DNA of 64,000 bases from Temnothorax longispinosus (GCF_030848805.1 NC_092364.1:7709770-7773769), one strand, 5' to 3'; shown: positions 34,500-46,666, counted from the stretch's first letter. Numbers and translations: made by a program. The notes: generated by a model from the sequence alone, not told the origin.

Positions 34500-35590
34500 C
34501 ATTATTTTAATAAAATATTTAAAAAATTTATTTTTACTAATTACCAATTAAAAAAAAAGTTAATTTAGTTTTACCTAAATACTATACTCATTTTCACGTA
34601 ACTAGAAATTTTTCTTTGAGAAATTAGCAAATTTTTAAGTAATGCGTAATTTACTTTTACGTAAATATTATTAATTTTTATATAATTAGTAACTTTTTGT
34701 GACTATTTACTAATTTAATAATTGAATAAAAATTAAATTTGTTATTGCTAATTTTGTGAATAATTAAAAAATAAAAAATGTAAATTTTTTGTCGATCCTT
34801 GATTAATACTACCACTTAGGTTAAATTTTTGGATATACAATATTGCAAGTGTACTTAGCGCCTTTTTTTACCTTCTTTGAAAAAGGTAATTTTGTATTGT
34901 TCTTGTATTACATAGCAGTTATAATATTCTATATTTGCTGAGTATACTGCTTAAAAATGTTTAACATACTAAAAAAAGAATAATAGCATTAAAAAATTGT
35001 ATTTTTATAAAGAAAAGATAAGAAAGTCGTTAAGTGCATGCGTTAGTACGAAAAACTGTTACATAGTGAAAAATATGTTGTACAAAATTGTCTTAATATA
35101 TCTAATCAAAAATATAAAATAATTGTGCATTGCAACTTAAATAATATTTTTATTGTTAAATGATATTTCTATAAGAAGAATAATTAGGTGAATAATAAAT
35201 GTTGCTTAACATTTCATAATTTAAAAAATGTTAAAAATATAAAAAGAAACGCGTTTAAAGTATATGCTATAAAAGTTGGCAAGACTGACTGTAACGGTCG
35301 TCTCTCAATGGACAGAATAACAATACAGGCAAGACCAAGGAGACTGCCGAGGGAACTGAGGGTCGTCAATTACAAGTAGGCAAACTTGAAGCGTCAAATA
35401 TTTTCAGGTAGCGTACGGCCGGATGCGAGCTACCTCGGGCTATTCCAAGAAAACTGCTGTAATTCTGTTATATTGCAAATTTCAATAAAACGTTACAGAT
35501 ACATATTTTCAAGACCTCAAACATTAAGAAAATGCAAAAAAAATTGATTTTTTGAAATCATTATAGTGTGGTTTCCCCTATATAACCCTT
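34500..35590. other. AT-rich sequence, decayed arm and unrecognised DNA
   Basis: The right-hand partner of the 32.1-32.6 kb repeats (to about 34900), followed by sequence without recognised features. The 35188 ORF has no domain. Confidence 0.4.
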
Positions 35591-35735
35591 AAACTATACA
35601 AGAGATAGAAAAAGATGTTTAGAAAAAATGTTTAATAGTAAGTTATGGTCTACAAAGTTTGTTTATACCACTTTGTAAACCTTGACTTACTATTGAACTT
35701 TTATTCCAAACAGTTTTCTCTACTTCTTATAGTTT
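35591..35735. repeat. Foldback element
   Basis: The arms 35591-35660 and 35669-35735 pair (AAACTATA...AAGAG, TTTAATAGTAAGT, CTACAAAGT). Outside lie GGTTTCCCCTA (35570) and TAAGGGAGACAGGG (35799), which resemble pogo-type ends and may mark a larger element. Confidence 0.6.
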
Positions 35736-35894
35736 AAGAGTTATACGTGAAAAAGTAAAAACGTCTTTTTTTTACTCTGAGATTAAAAATTAAACTTTTA
35801 AGGGAGACAGGGCTCGAATAAAGCATACCGTTATTCATGTATTAAGGCACTCTATATCACAAAAGTTTATTCAAATAGAAAAATTCGGATTGTT

Positions 35895-36350
35895 CCTTTG
35901 TCAGCGCCGCTCTTTAAGCCTATTCGACAATAGACGCAAAACACAAAACGTAAGCCGAAAGATGAAATCAACCGTCTTTCTGCGAGTCTGCGTTTTGTGG
36001 CTGCATAGTCCTTACGACCGGGAAATAATCACGCTGCAGCTCACGTTGCGGCTAGCGTTTTGTGTCCATTGTGGAACAGACTTTAGCCAGCCGTTTGTCA
36101 GTGAGCCATGCGCCTGGTAGTATGCGTGAGCGCACACTACGGCTGCGTTCGGGGAGCGCGCTATTAGCGCTATTGCATCATTCGCTATCACTCATCAGGT
36201 ATAAAACAAGGATATAATAAGCAAATAGTGCTAATAGCGCGCTCTGCGACGCCTACACCAGGCCGGCTAAAGTCTATTCTACAATAGACGAAAAACCCAA
36301 AACGCTAGCCGCAACGCAAGCTGCAGCGTGATGATTTCCCGGCTAAAGAA
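35895..36350. mobile_element. Nested foldback MITEs
   Basis: GACAATAGACGCAAAACACAA at 35925 is inverse to 36056-36085, and a further copy (CTACAATAGACGAAAAACCC) lies at 36276. Between them, AGCGCGCTATTAGCGCTATT at 36156 pairs with AATAGTGCTAATAGCGCGCT at 36225, a second MITE. The ORF at 35890 crosses these palindromes and is rejected. Confidence 0.55.
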
Positions 36351-37318
36351 CGGCACTGAGTAGATTGACTTTACTGAATAATTACTGCTTTATTAAGCAT
36401 TATAGAAAGAAAATGGCTCAAGACACAATTTTTGATAAGAAATATCACTGCGTAAATAGTGGGCGCGAATTAAATGACACTCTGTATATTTAAGATTGAC
36501 CTTCAGCCATTGGTTCTCATCCACTGTTTCGATACGTGTTTAATCCCTATAAATTATTTAAATTGTTCATTTATAAGACTAATTTTACATTTCTGCTTAA
36601 TTTTATAATAATTGTAGTGTAATTTTATCAGTTTGATTTAACATATTCTAATAAAGACTAATTAAATCGAAACATAAACGTTTGTTATTCTATTATTTAA
36701 TACATTGATTGCTCGTTATTTGCTCGTAGATTAGCTATACAATCTGTACATTTATATTTAATTGAAATAAATAAGTATTTAATGCGAAAAAACTTAGCGC
36801 AGCTAGACCAAACCGACGGCCGAAATAAGTGAATATGATGATTATGATGAACATGTGCGATACATATGTGTATTCAGATGTAAATTAGAAACATTATGTA
36901 CTTTCATTGTCTTATTATATTCCAAGATTTATCAGCGCCACGTGGCAGCGTCACCTAAACATTCTTCTTGCCGAAATTAACACCATTTAAAGTTGAAATG
37001 CACAACTATTTTATATTTTTGATTAAATATATTAAAACAATTTTGTACAACATGCTTTTTAAATAACAGTTTTTTATACTGGCGTTTTATTAACTATAGT
37101 CAATAATTTAAATACTGTGATTTTCAATACGCATTAATAATGTACTACTACATTTAACAAATGCTATACATTTTGCTACAAAAAAAGTAGAATAACTTAC
37201 CATATTGTTTCTAGAAAAAATCTAGATCGACATACAGCCTTCCTTGATTTCCCATTGTTATGTCACATACGTAACACAATACAATATTGAATTTTTTAAA
37301 TATAACTTGTTCTCACGC
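36351..37318. other. AT-rich sequence without recognised features
   Basis: No ORF with a recognisable domain, no repeat pair seen. Confidence 0.4.
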
Positions 37319-37530
37319 GTTATAACTAGATATCAGATTTTTTATATGCAGATTAGTGGAAAAGAGCAATTAATACCTAAAATTATGCTATTTATAATAT
37401 CCAACATATTCATACTGCAACATATGTTAGGTAGAAATATGTTGGATATTATAAATAACATAATCTTAGTTATTATTTGTTCTTTTCTACCAATCTGCAT
37501 ATAAAAAATCTGATGTCTAGTTATAACACT
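37319..37530. mobile_element. Foldback MITE
   Basis: GTTATAACTAGATATCAGAT pairs with ATCTGATGTCTAGTTATAAC. The arms run about 90 bp, including TTATATGCAGATTAGTGGAA and ATATCCAACATAT. Opposing ORFs are mirror artefacts of the palindrome. Confidence 0.8.
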
Positions 37531-37716
37531 GTTGATAATTTTCTTGCAGCTTGCTCGCTCGTTCGCTACATCGTAGCGAGTGTAGTGTCTCAACACAACA
37601 GCAGTAATGCCAGTTTCGGCAGTTTCACAGTGCTGCGATTTCGAGCCTGCGCCCTTCAGCATTTTTCCCCCCTCTACTTACGCACGCGGGAACGAACTCG
37701 TCACACCGGTCACACG

Positions 37717-39271
37717 TAGAGTTCTTATAATAAGAGTCTGGACACCGCCTGTCTGACATCAGATTGACTTTACCATGTATTGGGATAAAACTGGAAAGAG
37801 TGACCCTAAAATCGGACATTTTAAGCCTATTTTGGCCCTCGAAATTTGAATCAAATTGTATGTCAAACGATGCTACATGATGGCACATAAATAAAAAAAA
37901 AATTAAAGTTTAACATAGGCCTAGTTTTGGAGATATGAAGAGTCAAAGTGGCCAAATTCCCAATATTATCCAAGTATAATAGACGCAAAAAAAGGATGTT
38001 AAAACTTCTTTGATAGTAGTGGTATTTTGAATAGAATTAGTCTGAATGATTCTCTAACCACCGTACTAAAAATCTATCCCCTATATCCCTATTACTTAAT
38101 TTTTTAAAGAGATAAAACTACCCCCAAAAGAAGTTTTTGCTGAATTTTTGGAAAACGGATAGAGATACGAAAAAATGTTTCAAATGAAAGTTGTTTGTCT
38201 AGGAATTTTGCACAAAAAAGGTTTCTTTTATTTTTTTCGTAGGACTCACTCTTTGGCCGGAAACCGCGCCTAAAGAAAGATAATTTTTAAAAATAAAGGA
38301 AATTTCCTCTTAAGGAATAGTTGTCAATTTCTAGCTCCTTTAAAAGTATTTTATATCAAGATATTTCAAACATACATGCGGTGTAAAACACAGTTGTGTA
38401 CACGGTATAATCACAGTTTGCAATACTTAAGATAACTTAAATCTTTGTACAATTATATTTTAAAATATATCGAAACTTATTTTTGTGATAATAGTTCTTT
38501 AAGAGAAAATTTCCTTTATTTTTAAAAATTATCTATTTTTAGGCACGATTTCCGGCCAAAGAGTGAATCCTACAAAAAAAAAATAAAAAAAAACCTTTTT
38601 TATGCACAATTTCTAGACAAACAACTTTCATTTGAAACATTTTTTCGTATCTCTATCCGTTTTCCAGAAATTCAGCAAAAACTTCTTTTGCGGGTAGTTT
38701 TACTCTTTTAAAAAATTAAGTAACAGGGGTGGAAGGGATAGATTTTTAGTATGGTGGTCAGAGAATCATTCAGACTAATTCTATTCAAAATACCACTATT
38801 ATCAAAGAAGTTTTAACATCCTTTTTGTGTCTATTGTACTTGGATAATATTGGGAATTTTGGCCACTTTGACTCCCCGTATCTCCAAAACTAGGCCTATG
38901 GTCAACTTTAATTTTTTTTTTTAAATTAATGTCCCATCATGTAGCATCGTTTGGCATAGAATTTGATTCGAATTTCGAGGCCTACCAAAATAGGCTAAAA
39001 ATGTCCAATTTTGGTCACTTTCCCTGGTGAAGATAATGTAGAAGTGTGTAAAAGTAAGTTAGCTGAGTAACAAAGAGATTAATTATGTCTTCTTAAAAGA
39101 AAATATTTATTACATTAACGCTATAACAAAAAAAATCATTAAAAACAAGTATTTTAGTTTGCATTTATTTTAATAGTATTTGAACATTTCGCGTTGTGAA
39201 TTTCCAGTTTATCCCATATACATGGCCGCCATAGCCCGTAACGGTGCATAGAATCTTATTATAGGACTCTA
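37717..39271. mobile_element. 8-bp-TSD transposon, second family member
   Basis: It starts TAGAGTTCTTATAATAAGAG, ends ATTATAGGACTCTA, and is flanked by a perfect 8-bp duplication GTCACACG (37709-37716 and 39272-39279). The family is that of 26563. The interior holds a large foldback and no coding region. Confidence 0.85.
37796..39030. repeat. Foldback with ~535-bp arms nested in 8-bp-TSD element
   Basis: The arms 37796-38330 and 38500-39030 pair with small differences (GAGTGACC, AACTACCCCCAAAAGAAG, CACTCTTTGGCCGGAAA). The loop is about 170 bp. It probably inserted into, or was captured by, the surrounding element. Confidence 0.8.
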
Positions 39272-39279
39272 GTCACACG

Positions 39280-39515
39280 GATAGACAGAGTGTCTATGTT
39301 CTTAAGGCTCAGTTTCTAGGAAGACAGTTAGAAAGAGATAAAAAGTGAGTTTATTACAGTTAATCAACATTGGTAAAACTGGGCCTAAATGGAGGGAAAA
39401 GGCGTTAGCGTGCGCGGGCTCAAAATCGCAACGTACTGTGGCGGAATGTAATTTTTTACAATGATGCAATTTGAAAAGAGGTGTTACCCGGCTATTAAAA
39501 GTATCTAAATACTAG
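39280..39515. other. Unique-looking sequence
   Basis: It continues the flank interrupted at 37716. No gene recognised. Confidence 0.35.
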
Positions 39516-39636
39516 CTGGTTACCCGGGCTTCGCCCCGGAGGACATGTGTAATAAGACACGCAAATAGTCTCTCTCTCTCCCCCCCTCCCTCCCCCTCCC
39601 TCCATCTCCCCCTCCCTTTCCCTCTCCCTCCCCTCC

Positions 39637-39672
<36 letters not shown>

Positions 39673-40470
39673 AAAATGCTATAAATTGAAAAATATTACT
39701 TTTTTATCTACTTCTGATACCGGTTTCCAAAATAATCGATAACAAAAAATTATATACTTTATTATAGCATTCCCCAAGAAATTCAACACCTACTTTATGT
39801 ACAATTCTTTGAGATTCAGTCATTCGGAACCTGTTTCCAAAAAGATCGGTAACAAAAAATAGTAACACTTTATAGCACTCCCTGGGAAATTATACTCCTA
39901 CTTCATATATAATTCTTTGAGATTCAATCAATTATTTCCCAAAAAATTAGATAAATTAAAAAAACCGGTTTCCAAAAAATCGGTAACAAAAAACTATACA
40001 CTCTACACTCCCCGGGAAATTCTACCCCTATTTCATATACTTTTAATAAAAATTCGGTCAAATGGTTTTTAATTCAAAAAATTTCTCATACCGGTTTCCA
40101 AAAAAATCGGTATTAAAAGTATATAAAATTTAATAAAAATTCGGTCAAATGGTTTTTAATTGAAAAAATTTCGGTACCGGCTTCCAAAGAGATCGGTAAC
40201 AAAAAATTATACACTTTATGGCACTCCCCGGAAAATTTAACCCCTGTTTTATATACAATTCTTTGAAATTCCGTCAATTATTTCCCGAAAAATTGAAGAA
40301 ATTAAAAAAACCGGTTTCCAGAAAATCGGTAACGAAAAACTATACACCCTATAGCACTCCCCGGGAAATTCTACCTCTATTTCATGTACCCTTGGTAAAA
40401 ATTCGGTCCACTAACGAATGAGTAGTTCGCGGACAGACGGACGGACGGACAGACAAACAGTCGGGTTTTA
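39516..40470 (+). repeat. Composite repeat, uninterrupted copy
   Basis: The leader ACTAGCTGGTTACCCGGGCT, then a C/T-rich and (TC)n tract (39570-39674), then about five 130-bp satellite-like units with CCGGTTTCCAAAAA and CTCCCCGGGAAATTCTA, ending in a GACGGACGGACGGACAG run. This is the same layout as 10231-13990, without LINEs in the (TC)n. Confidence 0.75.
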
Positions 40471-41889
40471 TATAATAGTATGATTTTTTAATTTTGCGGA
40501 TTTTATCATTTCAAATGCCCAGAATCAGTTCCAAATTTGTACAATTAATACCTTCCGCTTGAAAACTCAATCGTATTATACAAATAGCGAAAACAGTTTT
40601 GTTCGATAATCGATTTTCTTTTTTTATTTTTTTATGTAAATAACTATTGAAAAAATATGTTTGGCTTCAACATTTGAATGGGGAAGAGAAAGAACCAAGT
40701 CGATTAATGATTCTAAAGTGGAAATATTTTTTCTCCATTACAGTTTTTAAATTCTAATATATTCTTTCACATGCCATCAATTATAAAGAAGCTAACTTAA
40801 TTTTTTTTTTGTTTATGACTTTATTGTAACATCCTTATGATCTTAAAGATGTCTTGTAACAATTACTGACAACTCTACTGACGATTTAGATTTTTACTTG
40901 AAATGGACCCAAACAAATTAATAAAGTATTTGGTTTAATTTTTTTTATTATTACAAACTGAAGATAAAACTCCACTCGTAAGCTAATTATGTTATATCAA
41001 TATTTCCTATACGCACTGCAATAAAAAGTAAATTTTCAAATTTAATTCTAGCTTTATTGTAAAAAGTAATTTTCAGATGTAAAAATTGTAATTATTCAAA
41101 AATGATATTTTTATATGGCAAGCTTTTTAATATTTCGCGAACCACAGTTATATAAAACTCTAAACAATTTAATTTTGTGCGTGTATTCTAAATTAAGTAA
41201 CATTTTTAAAAAAACTTTCATATTCTGGTCGAACATAAATATTATTAACATTCCTATAATGCTTTTCTAATGCTTTTGTCGTGTATATTAAAGGCAATAA
41301 CATTCTCTAAAGCTTTTTAAATTACAAAATTTTATACTATCTCGCGAATTAATCGTTGGCTATTTTTAAACAATGTATGAATTAGAACTTCACGAGTTTA
41401 AAACAGATTTAGAAAATTTAATAACTATGCTTTTATAAAATTATTATTTAATTAATTTTAAATAAGTTCCGCAGATTTTAACTTATCTTCTACTACAGCC
41501 AACATAAAATAATTTCCAAAAACTTCTCAATTATCCCATAATCTAATAATGTATTATGTATTTATGTAATACTAATCACCGACTATTTAATAATTTCAAA
41601 ATCTTATTTTTTCCGCATTAAAAAATTGTTAAAATTCATATAAAATTGCATCTCTTTGCACTACGCGAGATGTAGCAATTCCACGAATTAATTTTTCACA
41701 AAATTGGAAGTTTTTCACAATTTTCACAAACTTTATTTACTATAAGCGCGGATGAATGGCAAATACAATTTAATGTAATAAGACCCGGTATTTCTAATTT
41801 TAAACGTGACATAAAAGAATTATTGCATCCAATCATAAATTATCATGAAACATTATTTTGTTATTCCGACAATATTTTTTAAAGAAATT
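40471..41889. other. AT-rich sequence without recognised features
   Basis: Long AT-rich stretch with no supported ORF or repeat pair. Confidence 0.4.
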
Positions 41890-41964
41890 TCTTTTATGAC
41901 AAACACACATAATTTTAAAAGGAGAGAGTGTATAAAAGTCGCCATTTTTCGCCTAAAAGGCGTA

Positions 41965-43001
41965 GGGGAGACCGGGGCTAAGCCGACAGCGGGGCGAACT
42001 TGACACTAGGCTTTTTGCCAATTTAAATCTATCGTAGAAACTTGCCTTTGCTACTGTAAATGCGTCTTTATGTGCCAGTATTATCAACGGAATTTGGTAA
42101 CATTCTGAGTTATAGTGTAATTTTTAACGCGACATAAGTGTTTTTGATAGTGAAAAGTAATTTTTCTGATCTCTCGAAAATGTCTACTCTTTCATCGAGC
42201 TTTACTCTTGCGAATCTATCGCTAAGTGATTTTGATGGGAAATTCGATGCTTTATACGAATCCGATAATAATTTTTGCATATTTTCAAAATTTATATATT
42301 TTTGGAGTAACAAAAGTAAAAAACGACATTCGGGGCTAAGTCGACACGACGCCACCGGGGCAAAGACGACACTAACCTAAAGTGACATTATCGCAAAAAA
42401 GGTCACTGTTTCGTCCGATTCCGATGACGATTTAAGGAACATCTGTTGCGTGTGTTCGGAAAACATTTCATTAGCTTCTAATAACAAACAATGCATCTTA
42501 TGCAACGTATGGCTCATGACGAATGTGTGCGCACATCTGATCGCGAGTTTACGTGTATAAATTGTTTTTCAGACAGTTCAGAAAAAGATAATTAAAAGTT
42601 TAATCTTTTTTTTTTCTCATTATTTTAAATAATTGTTTACTTTATTCCGACTTTTTGTTTCTAATACACAATGTCTTTTCATTTGATAAACAATGTATTT
42701 TTATTTTTAAACAATAAAAAAATAAGTTCCAGATCAAATTGTGTCGATCAAACAAAGTGTTGAGTTTGCCCCGGCGGGGTGTCGAGTTCGCCCCGTCATT
42801 TTTCAATTCGAAAATTTGTCTTCGCGTCACTTTTCCTTTCCTGGCGGCAAAACAAAGCGACGTACAGCAAAACTTTCTGAATCAATTTTGTACCTGAAGA
42901 AACACTCTTTAAATATATATCATTGAATTTGCCTAAAAATTTTAATTAAATATTAAAAATTGCCTTTGAAAAAATAGTGTCGGCTTAGCCCCGGTCTCCC
43001 C
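41965..43001 (+). mobile_element. pogo-like non-autonomous transposon, copy B
   Basis: Nearly identical to 31050-32092, with TA on both sides (41963-41964 and 43002-43003). It interrupts the left Penelope arm, so it is younger than that element. Compared with copy A the finger has one base fewer (GCAACGTATGG against GCAACCGTATGG), and one block is shortened near 42775. Confidence 0.85.
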
Positions 43002-43588
43002 TACCTGTAAAACATGTTTTGTCACCTTATTTGAGGATGAAAAAGAAAACAATGTTTATTTAAAAGAAAATATTTCAAAAGCGATAATGAATGTTTTTAA
43101 AACGTCTGTCGAAATGGTTGTATTTAAACGGTTTAATAAAAGATAAAAAGTTTTAAAGAAACAAGCACTACATTTCCATTTAATAAATTCTACACCGAAT
43201 TGTATAAGAATGCTGTACATATAATACGAGTGCGAGCACAATTGCTCATATGTGCAATTATCATATGTAAATACATTTATATATGTATATCTTTATCAAA
43301 AACGATACCCATTTTAAACACCGATTCTTACTATCTCGCACGCATATACACACGTATACGCACGCACGCACGCACGCATGAGAGGTAAGAGTGCGTACTG
43401 ATTTGAGCATTTTTACGCGCACAAATGCTCTAGTGTGGTCGTTTTTGTTTCGACGCACGCAAATGTTGTTCTTACAGAAAAGTTGCAAGTCAATTGGCAA
43501 TTGCGTAGCTCTTTTAACCAATCAACTTGCAACGTTTTTGTAAGAGCAGAATTTTCGCATATGTTTTTCTTGCAAACGAATTCAAGAA

Positions 43589-43886
43589 TTGAGCACGCAT
43601 GAACGCGATTCGTCGTTTGTCGGTCCATCAAAGGATTTTTGTGCGAAACGATGCTACGTTTATGCTAAACTATGTATTTTGTGTGCGATAGCCTTCAATC
43701 TGGACGTACTTGAGTCTGAAGAACTAAAACGTCGCCATCGCGTGCGTGCAAAAAAGTTATGGAGTGGACAATTGAAATGGCTCTTCAATTAATAGATGAG
43801 TACGAAAAATCTCCGCTATTGTGGGATGCTAAACGCGCGTTCCATTTTTCAAAAAATAAGAAGGTCGATATTTTCCTGATGCTATA
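43589..43886 (+). pseudogene. PIF/Harbinger remnant: nuclease-like N-terminus plus MADF start
   Basis: The first frame ends LDVLESEELKRRHRVRAKKL, resembling the Arg-rich N-terminus of HARBI1-type nucleases. The frame then changes and a MADF start follows: MALQLIDEYEKSPLLWDAK, with the conserved LI..YE..P.LWD pattern, ending at about 43886. Harbinger transposons encode both a nuclease and a MADF/Myb-like protein, which supports the reading. Everything downstream is missing. Inverted CTTACAGAAAAGTTGCAAG/CTTGCAACGTTTTTGTAAG pairs upstream may be part of the element. Confidence 0.45.
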
Positions 43887-44012
43887 ATATTATTGTATAG
43901 CTGTGTAGGTAATCCACCATCGTTTTGAATTTCTTTTGCAACCCTTTTGTGCACGATATTTTGCATTACAATATATGCTGCAACTGCTATGGTTATGTCT
44001 CTTCTCACCCTA

Positions 44013-44113
44013 GGGTGCGCTCGGATTCCCCACCCGAGTGCTGAAAATCTATAGTGTACGTGACATATGCTATAGGATTTTTAGCACTCGGGTGAGGAAT
44101 CTGAACGCAGCCC
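44013..44113. mobile_element. 101-bp foldback MITE
   Basis: The ends GGGTGCGCTCGGATTCC and GGAATCTGAACGCAGCCC pair, as do CACCCGAGTGCTGAAAATC and its inverse. TA lies on both sides. Confidence 0.8.
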
Positions 44114-44116
44114 TAA

Positions 44117-44262
44117 AGGTCTATCCAGACAAACTTGCATAGGTGCATAACCATATGCATAAAGAAACGGATTGGTGTATTTCCTTATGCACATGCATAT
44201 GGACCAATCAATTCTCTTATGCTTATGTTTATGGGCTTATGCAAGTTTGTGTGGATATAGCT
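44117..44262. mobile_element. 146-bp foldback MITE, TAA duplication
   Basis: AGGTCTATCCAGACAAACTT and the inverse AAGTTTGTGTGGATATAGCT form the ends. TAA is duplicated at 44114-44116 and 44263-44265. The interior is built of CATATGCATAAG-type words in both orientations. Confidence 0.8.
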
Positions 44263-44639
44263 TAACAGAGTTATCTAAGTTACCTTATGCAGAGAATCTT
44301 ATTCGTCTGCAATGCGCATGCGTCAATATCGTCCATTATTGTATGTATTAGTTTGCTATATGAACCAGTTGGATAGGCGACCATGGCAACGATGATATCG
44401 GAGTATTCGGGTTATGCGAGTTGCAGACAATTCTCCTTTCATTTATATATATATATATATATGTTTTACATTGCAGCTACGTCCCGCGGCTTCCCTTCGT
44501 TTTGTACGTTACTGCGCATATGCCTAACAGACTATCAAATGGTCAAATAAAGAGAGGGGCATCTTACAACACTTAGCTGTAGTCCGTTGTTTTCTCCTGC
44601 TTGCAGACGAATAAGATTCTGTTATCTTTCATCCGTGCA

Positions 44640-44685
44640 TGCGTGTGTGTGTGTCTGTGTGTGTGTGTGTGTGCGCGCGCGCACG
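44640..44685. repeat. (GT)n microsatellite
   Basis: GT/GC dinucleotide run in the right Penelope arm. The left arm has the corresponding (CGCA)n run at 43359. Confidence 0.8.
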
Positions 44686-44989
44686 TAGATAGTAAAAATT
44701 GGTGTTTAAAATGGGTATCGTTTTTGATAAAGATATGATCGAATATATTTACATGTAATGATGAGTGCACATATGAGCAATTGTACACGTGGTCGTATTA
44801 TATGTACAGTATTCCTATACAATTTCGTGGTGTAGAATTCATTAAATGAAAATGTAGTGATTGTTTTAAAACCTTTCAGCTTTTATTAAACCGCTCAAAC
44901 ACAGCTATTTCGACAGACATTTTAAAAACATTCATTTATTGTTTCTAAAATATTTCCCGCAGTTTCCTGGTTAAATAAACATTATTTCC

Positions 44990-45312
44990 TTCAAAGTGGT
45001 TTATAAAATTGACTGCCTTGACTGTAATGCTACTTATATAGGACAAACGAAAGACACCTCGAAACTCGAATTAAAGAACACAAAACCGATATTAGGAAGC
45101 ACGTCAGTAATCATTCTGTAATAAGCAAACATCGGATTGAATTTAATCACGAGTTTGATTGGGCAGGAACGAGAATATTACATATAGAGAAAAACGTTAA
45201 GAAAAGAGAGATTGCGGAGATGTTTTTCATAAAAAAAAACACACAGGCAATAAACCTACAGAAGGACACCGATAACTTAACAACAATTTATGACAAAATA
45301 ATAGGCATGTAA
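44990..45312 (+). pseudogene. GIY-YIG endonuclease domain of a Penelope-like element
   Basis: Frame one reads FKVVYKIDCLDCNATYIGQT, the start of the GIY-YIG domain (VYKI..CxxC..YIGQT) that nicks target DNA for Penelope elements. One base is missing near 45051. The next frame then continues RHLETRIKEHKTDIRKH, the conserved Arg and His residues of the second motif, later KKREIAEMFFIKK and a stop at 45310. The RT that normally precedes it is absent, so this is a 5'-truncated, inactive copy. Confidence 0.8.
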
Positions 45313-45662
45313 CCTTCACGTGTTTTAAATAATTTATCCTTACGCATTGTGTTCTCCGCAGTCGTGATATACGGACGTGCTTCCTAACACGCTCTAATAC
45401 ACATTTAATTTTATACTAATTTGACGTCTTATTATTTTCTTTTTTACAATATATTTTACCAATACTGACATCATTATATTTGCTGACAACGCACAAAGCA
45501 TGTAAGTCGCTTGTGTTTTTTACTTTTATAGTTCCTTTGTTATTTATAATATTTAAGCGATCGCGATACAAAAACGAAATTCTGTTTCTGCTTAGTCTTC
45601 AGTTTCTGACTTGCGGGAACATTGTCACGAATTGCCTGTCGAATGCTTGTGTAAGAGTTCAC

Positions 45663-45692
45663 CTGAAGAGGGTCCAAATTTGGACCAAAACG
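45663..45692 (+). ncRNA. Hammerhead-ribozyme-like motif, degenerate
   Basis: CTGAAGA (CUGANGA core) is followed by a perfect stem GGTCCAAATTTGGACC and then AAAAC in place of the usual GAAAC. Hammerhead motifs are known in the terminal repeats of Penelope-like elements, which fits the position 350 bp after the GIY-YIG frame. The missing G and unclear stems I/III make activity doubtful. An AATAAA signal follows at 45708. Confidence 0.4.
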
Positions 45693-45875
45693 TTGTGATT
45701 TTTTATGAATAAATATGCCAGGCATAGTCAATTGAAGTTTGTGATTCATTTCCTTCTTATTTCATCCTCAAATAAGGTGACAAAACATGTTTTACAATGC
45801 CTTTCAGGTAAAAAATGGTGATTTTTACACCCCCCCTCCTTTCAAAAATTTTGTTTGTAGAATAATCTGTTGCGT

Positions 45876-46184
45876 CTATATAGATAGTAAATCTAATAAT
45901 TGTGTTACTTTTTTAGTTAAGAAAAAAACATACTGAATAAGAATACACATAAGTTTTAAATCTGATATGTCTGTACTTTCGTCTATTGAAATTGAAAATC
46001 TACAATTTCGAATATTTTTAATAACTTTTTCAACTTTGCATTTTGTAATTAGCCGGGTAACAACATTTTTGCACTTATCTCGAGCCAGTGGAAAATCTGA
46101 CACAACTTCAGGATTTATGCAGATATTTTTTAATAGTAGAATTAAATAATTTGCGTAATAAAAAGTAAATATTATGCTCAGCAA
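45876..46184 (-). pseudogene. hAT-family transposase fragment (DUF4371-like)
   Basis: The minus-strand frame contains SDFPLARDKCKNVVTRLITK and NCRFSISIDESTDISDLKLM. The IDESTD motif carries the first catalytic Asp of hAT transposases, in the form typical of DUF4371/ZBED-like insect copies. Upstream (to about 46340) a shifted frame, KKLENLNIDFADTEDS, may be its N-terminal part. The second Asp, the Glu and the dimerisation domain are absent. The ends of this element are not seen. Confidence 0.7.
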
Positions 46185-46517
46185 AAAATGCTGCTAATTT
46201 TATTTTAACGTATTTAACTTTATCTTTAAAACAAAAAATGAGCCTCTACTATCCTCGGTGTCTGCAAAATCAATATTTAAATTTTCTAATTTTTTATTTC
46301 TTATAATGACTCCTTCTCTCTTTTATATTAGAATCCATATGCTTATAATTGTGTAACCAAAAAATCTTACCTAATTTATCTACTTATTTAACCTCGTCCT
46401 GTCAATAAATTCCGTCAAGAAATTATGCAGCACATGTATATCCACGTCACTGTTCACCGTTACGTAAAGCCACGCATATGCCATGCTGCCATGCAGCCTG
46501 GCTCGAATCGCAACACG

Positions 46518-46666
46518 AGACCGGTATATTCATAGTCGGATCTTATATTGAAAACCGTCTTAAATACGATTTTAAGATGTTATAAACCAATGACAGAGCC
46601 ATATTAGCATCTTAAGACATTACCCTAAGACGGTCTTGAAATAAGATCCGGTTATGAATACCAGCC
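46518..46666. mobile_element. Foldback MITE, GGCCGGTATTCAT family, copy 2
   Basis: ACCGGTATATTCATAGTCGG pairs with CCGGTTATGAATACCAGC, and the interior TTAAGATGTTATAAACCAAT block matches the reverse of copy 1. It is more diverged than copies 1 and 3. Confidence 0.8.

Larger units (their letters stand above)
41890..45870 (+). mobile_element. Penelope-like retroelement composite with inverted arms
   Basis: The left arm runs from about 41890 across the pogo insertion to about 43400. It is inverse to two right-hand blocks: 44620-44990 and 45764-45868 (for example TGTAAAACATGTTTTGTCAC at 43006 against 45779-45798). Between these blocks the right side holds a GIY-YIG reading frame and a 3' region with a hammerhead-like motif. 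Opposed partial copies are a known arrangement of Penelope elements. The RT domain is missing. Confidence 0.65.

Noticed and set aside
35890..36120. 76-codon ORF
   Set aside because: It crosses foldback MITE arms and has no similarity to a known domain.
37244..37719. Opposed ORFs with the same peptide (LFIISNIF)
   Set aside because: Mirror translations of a palindromic MITE.
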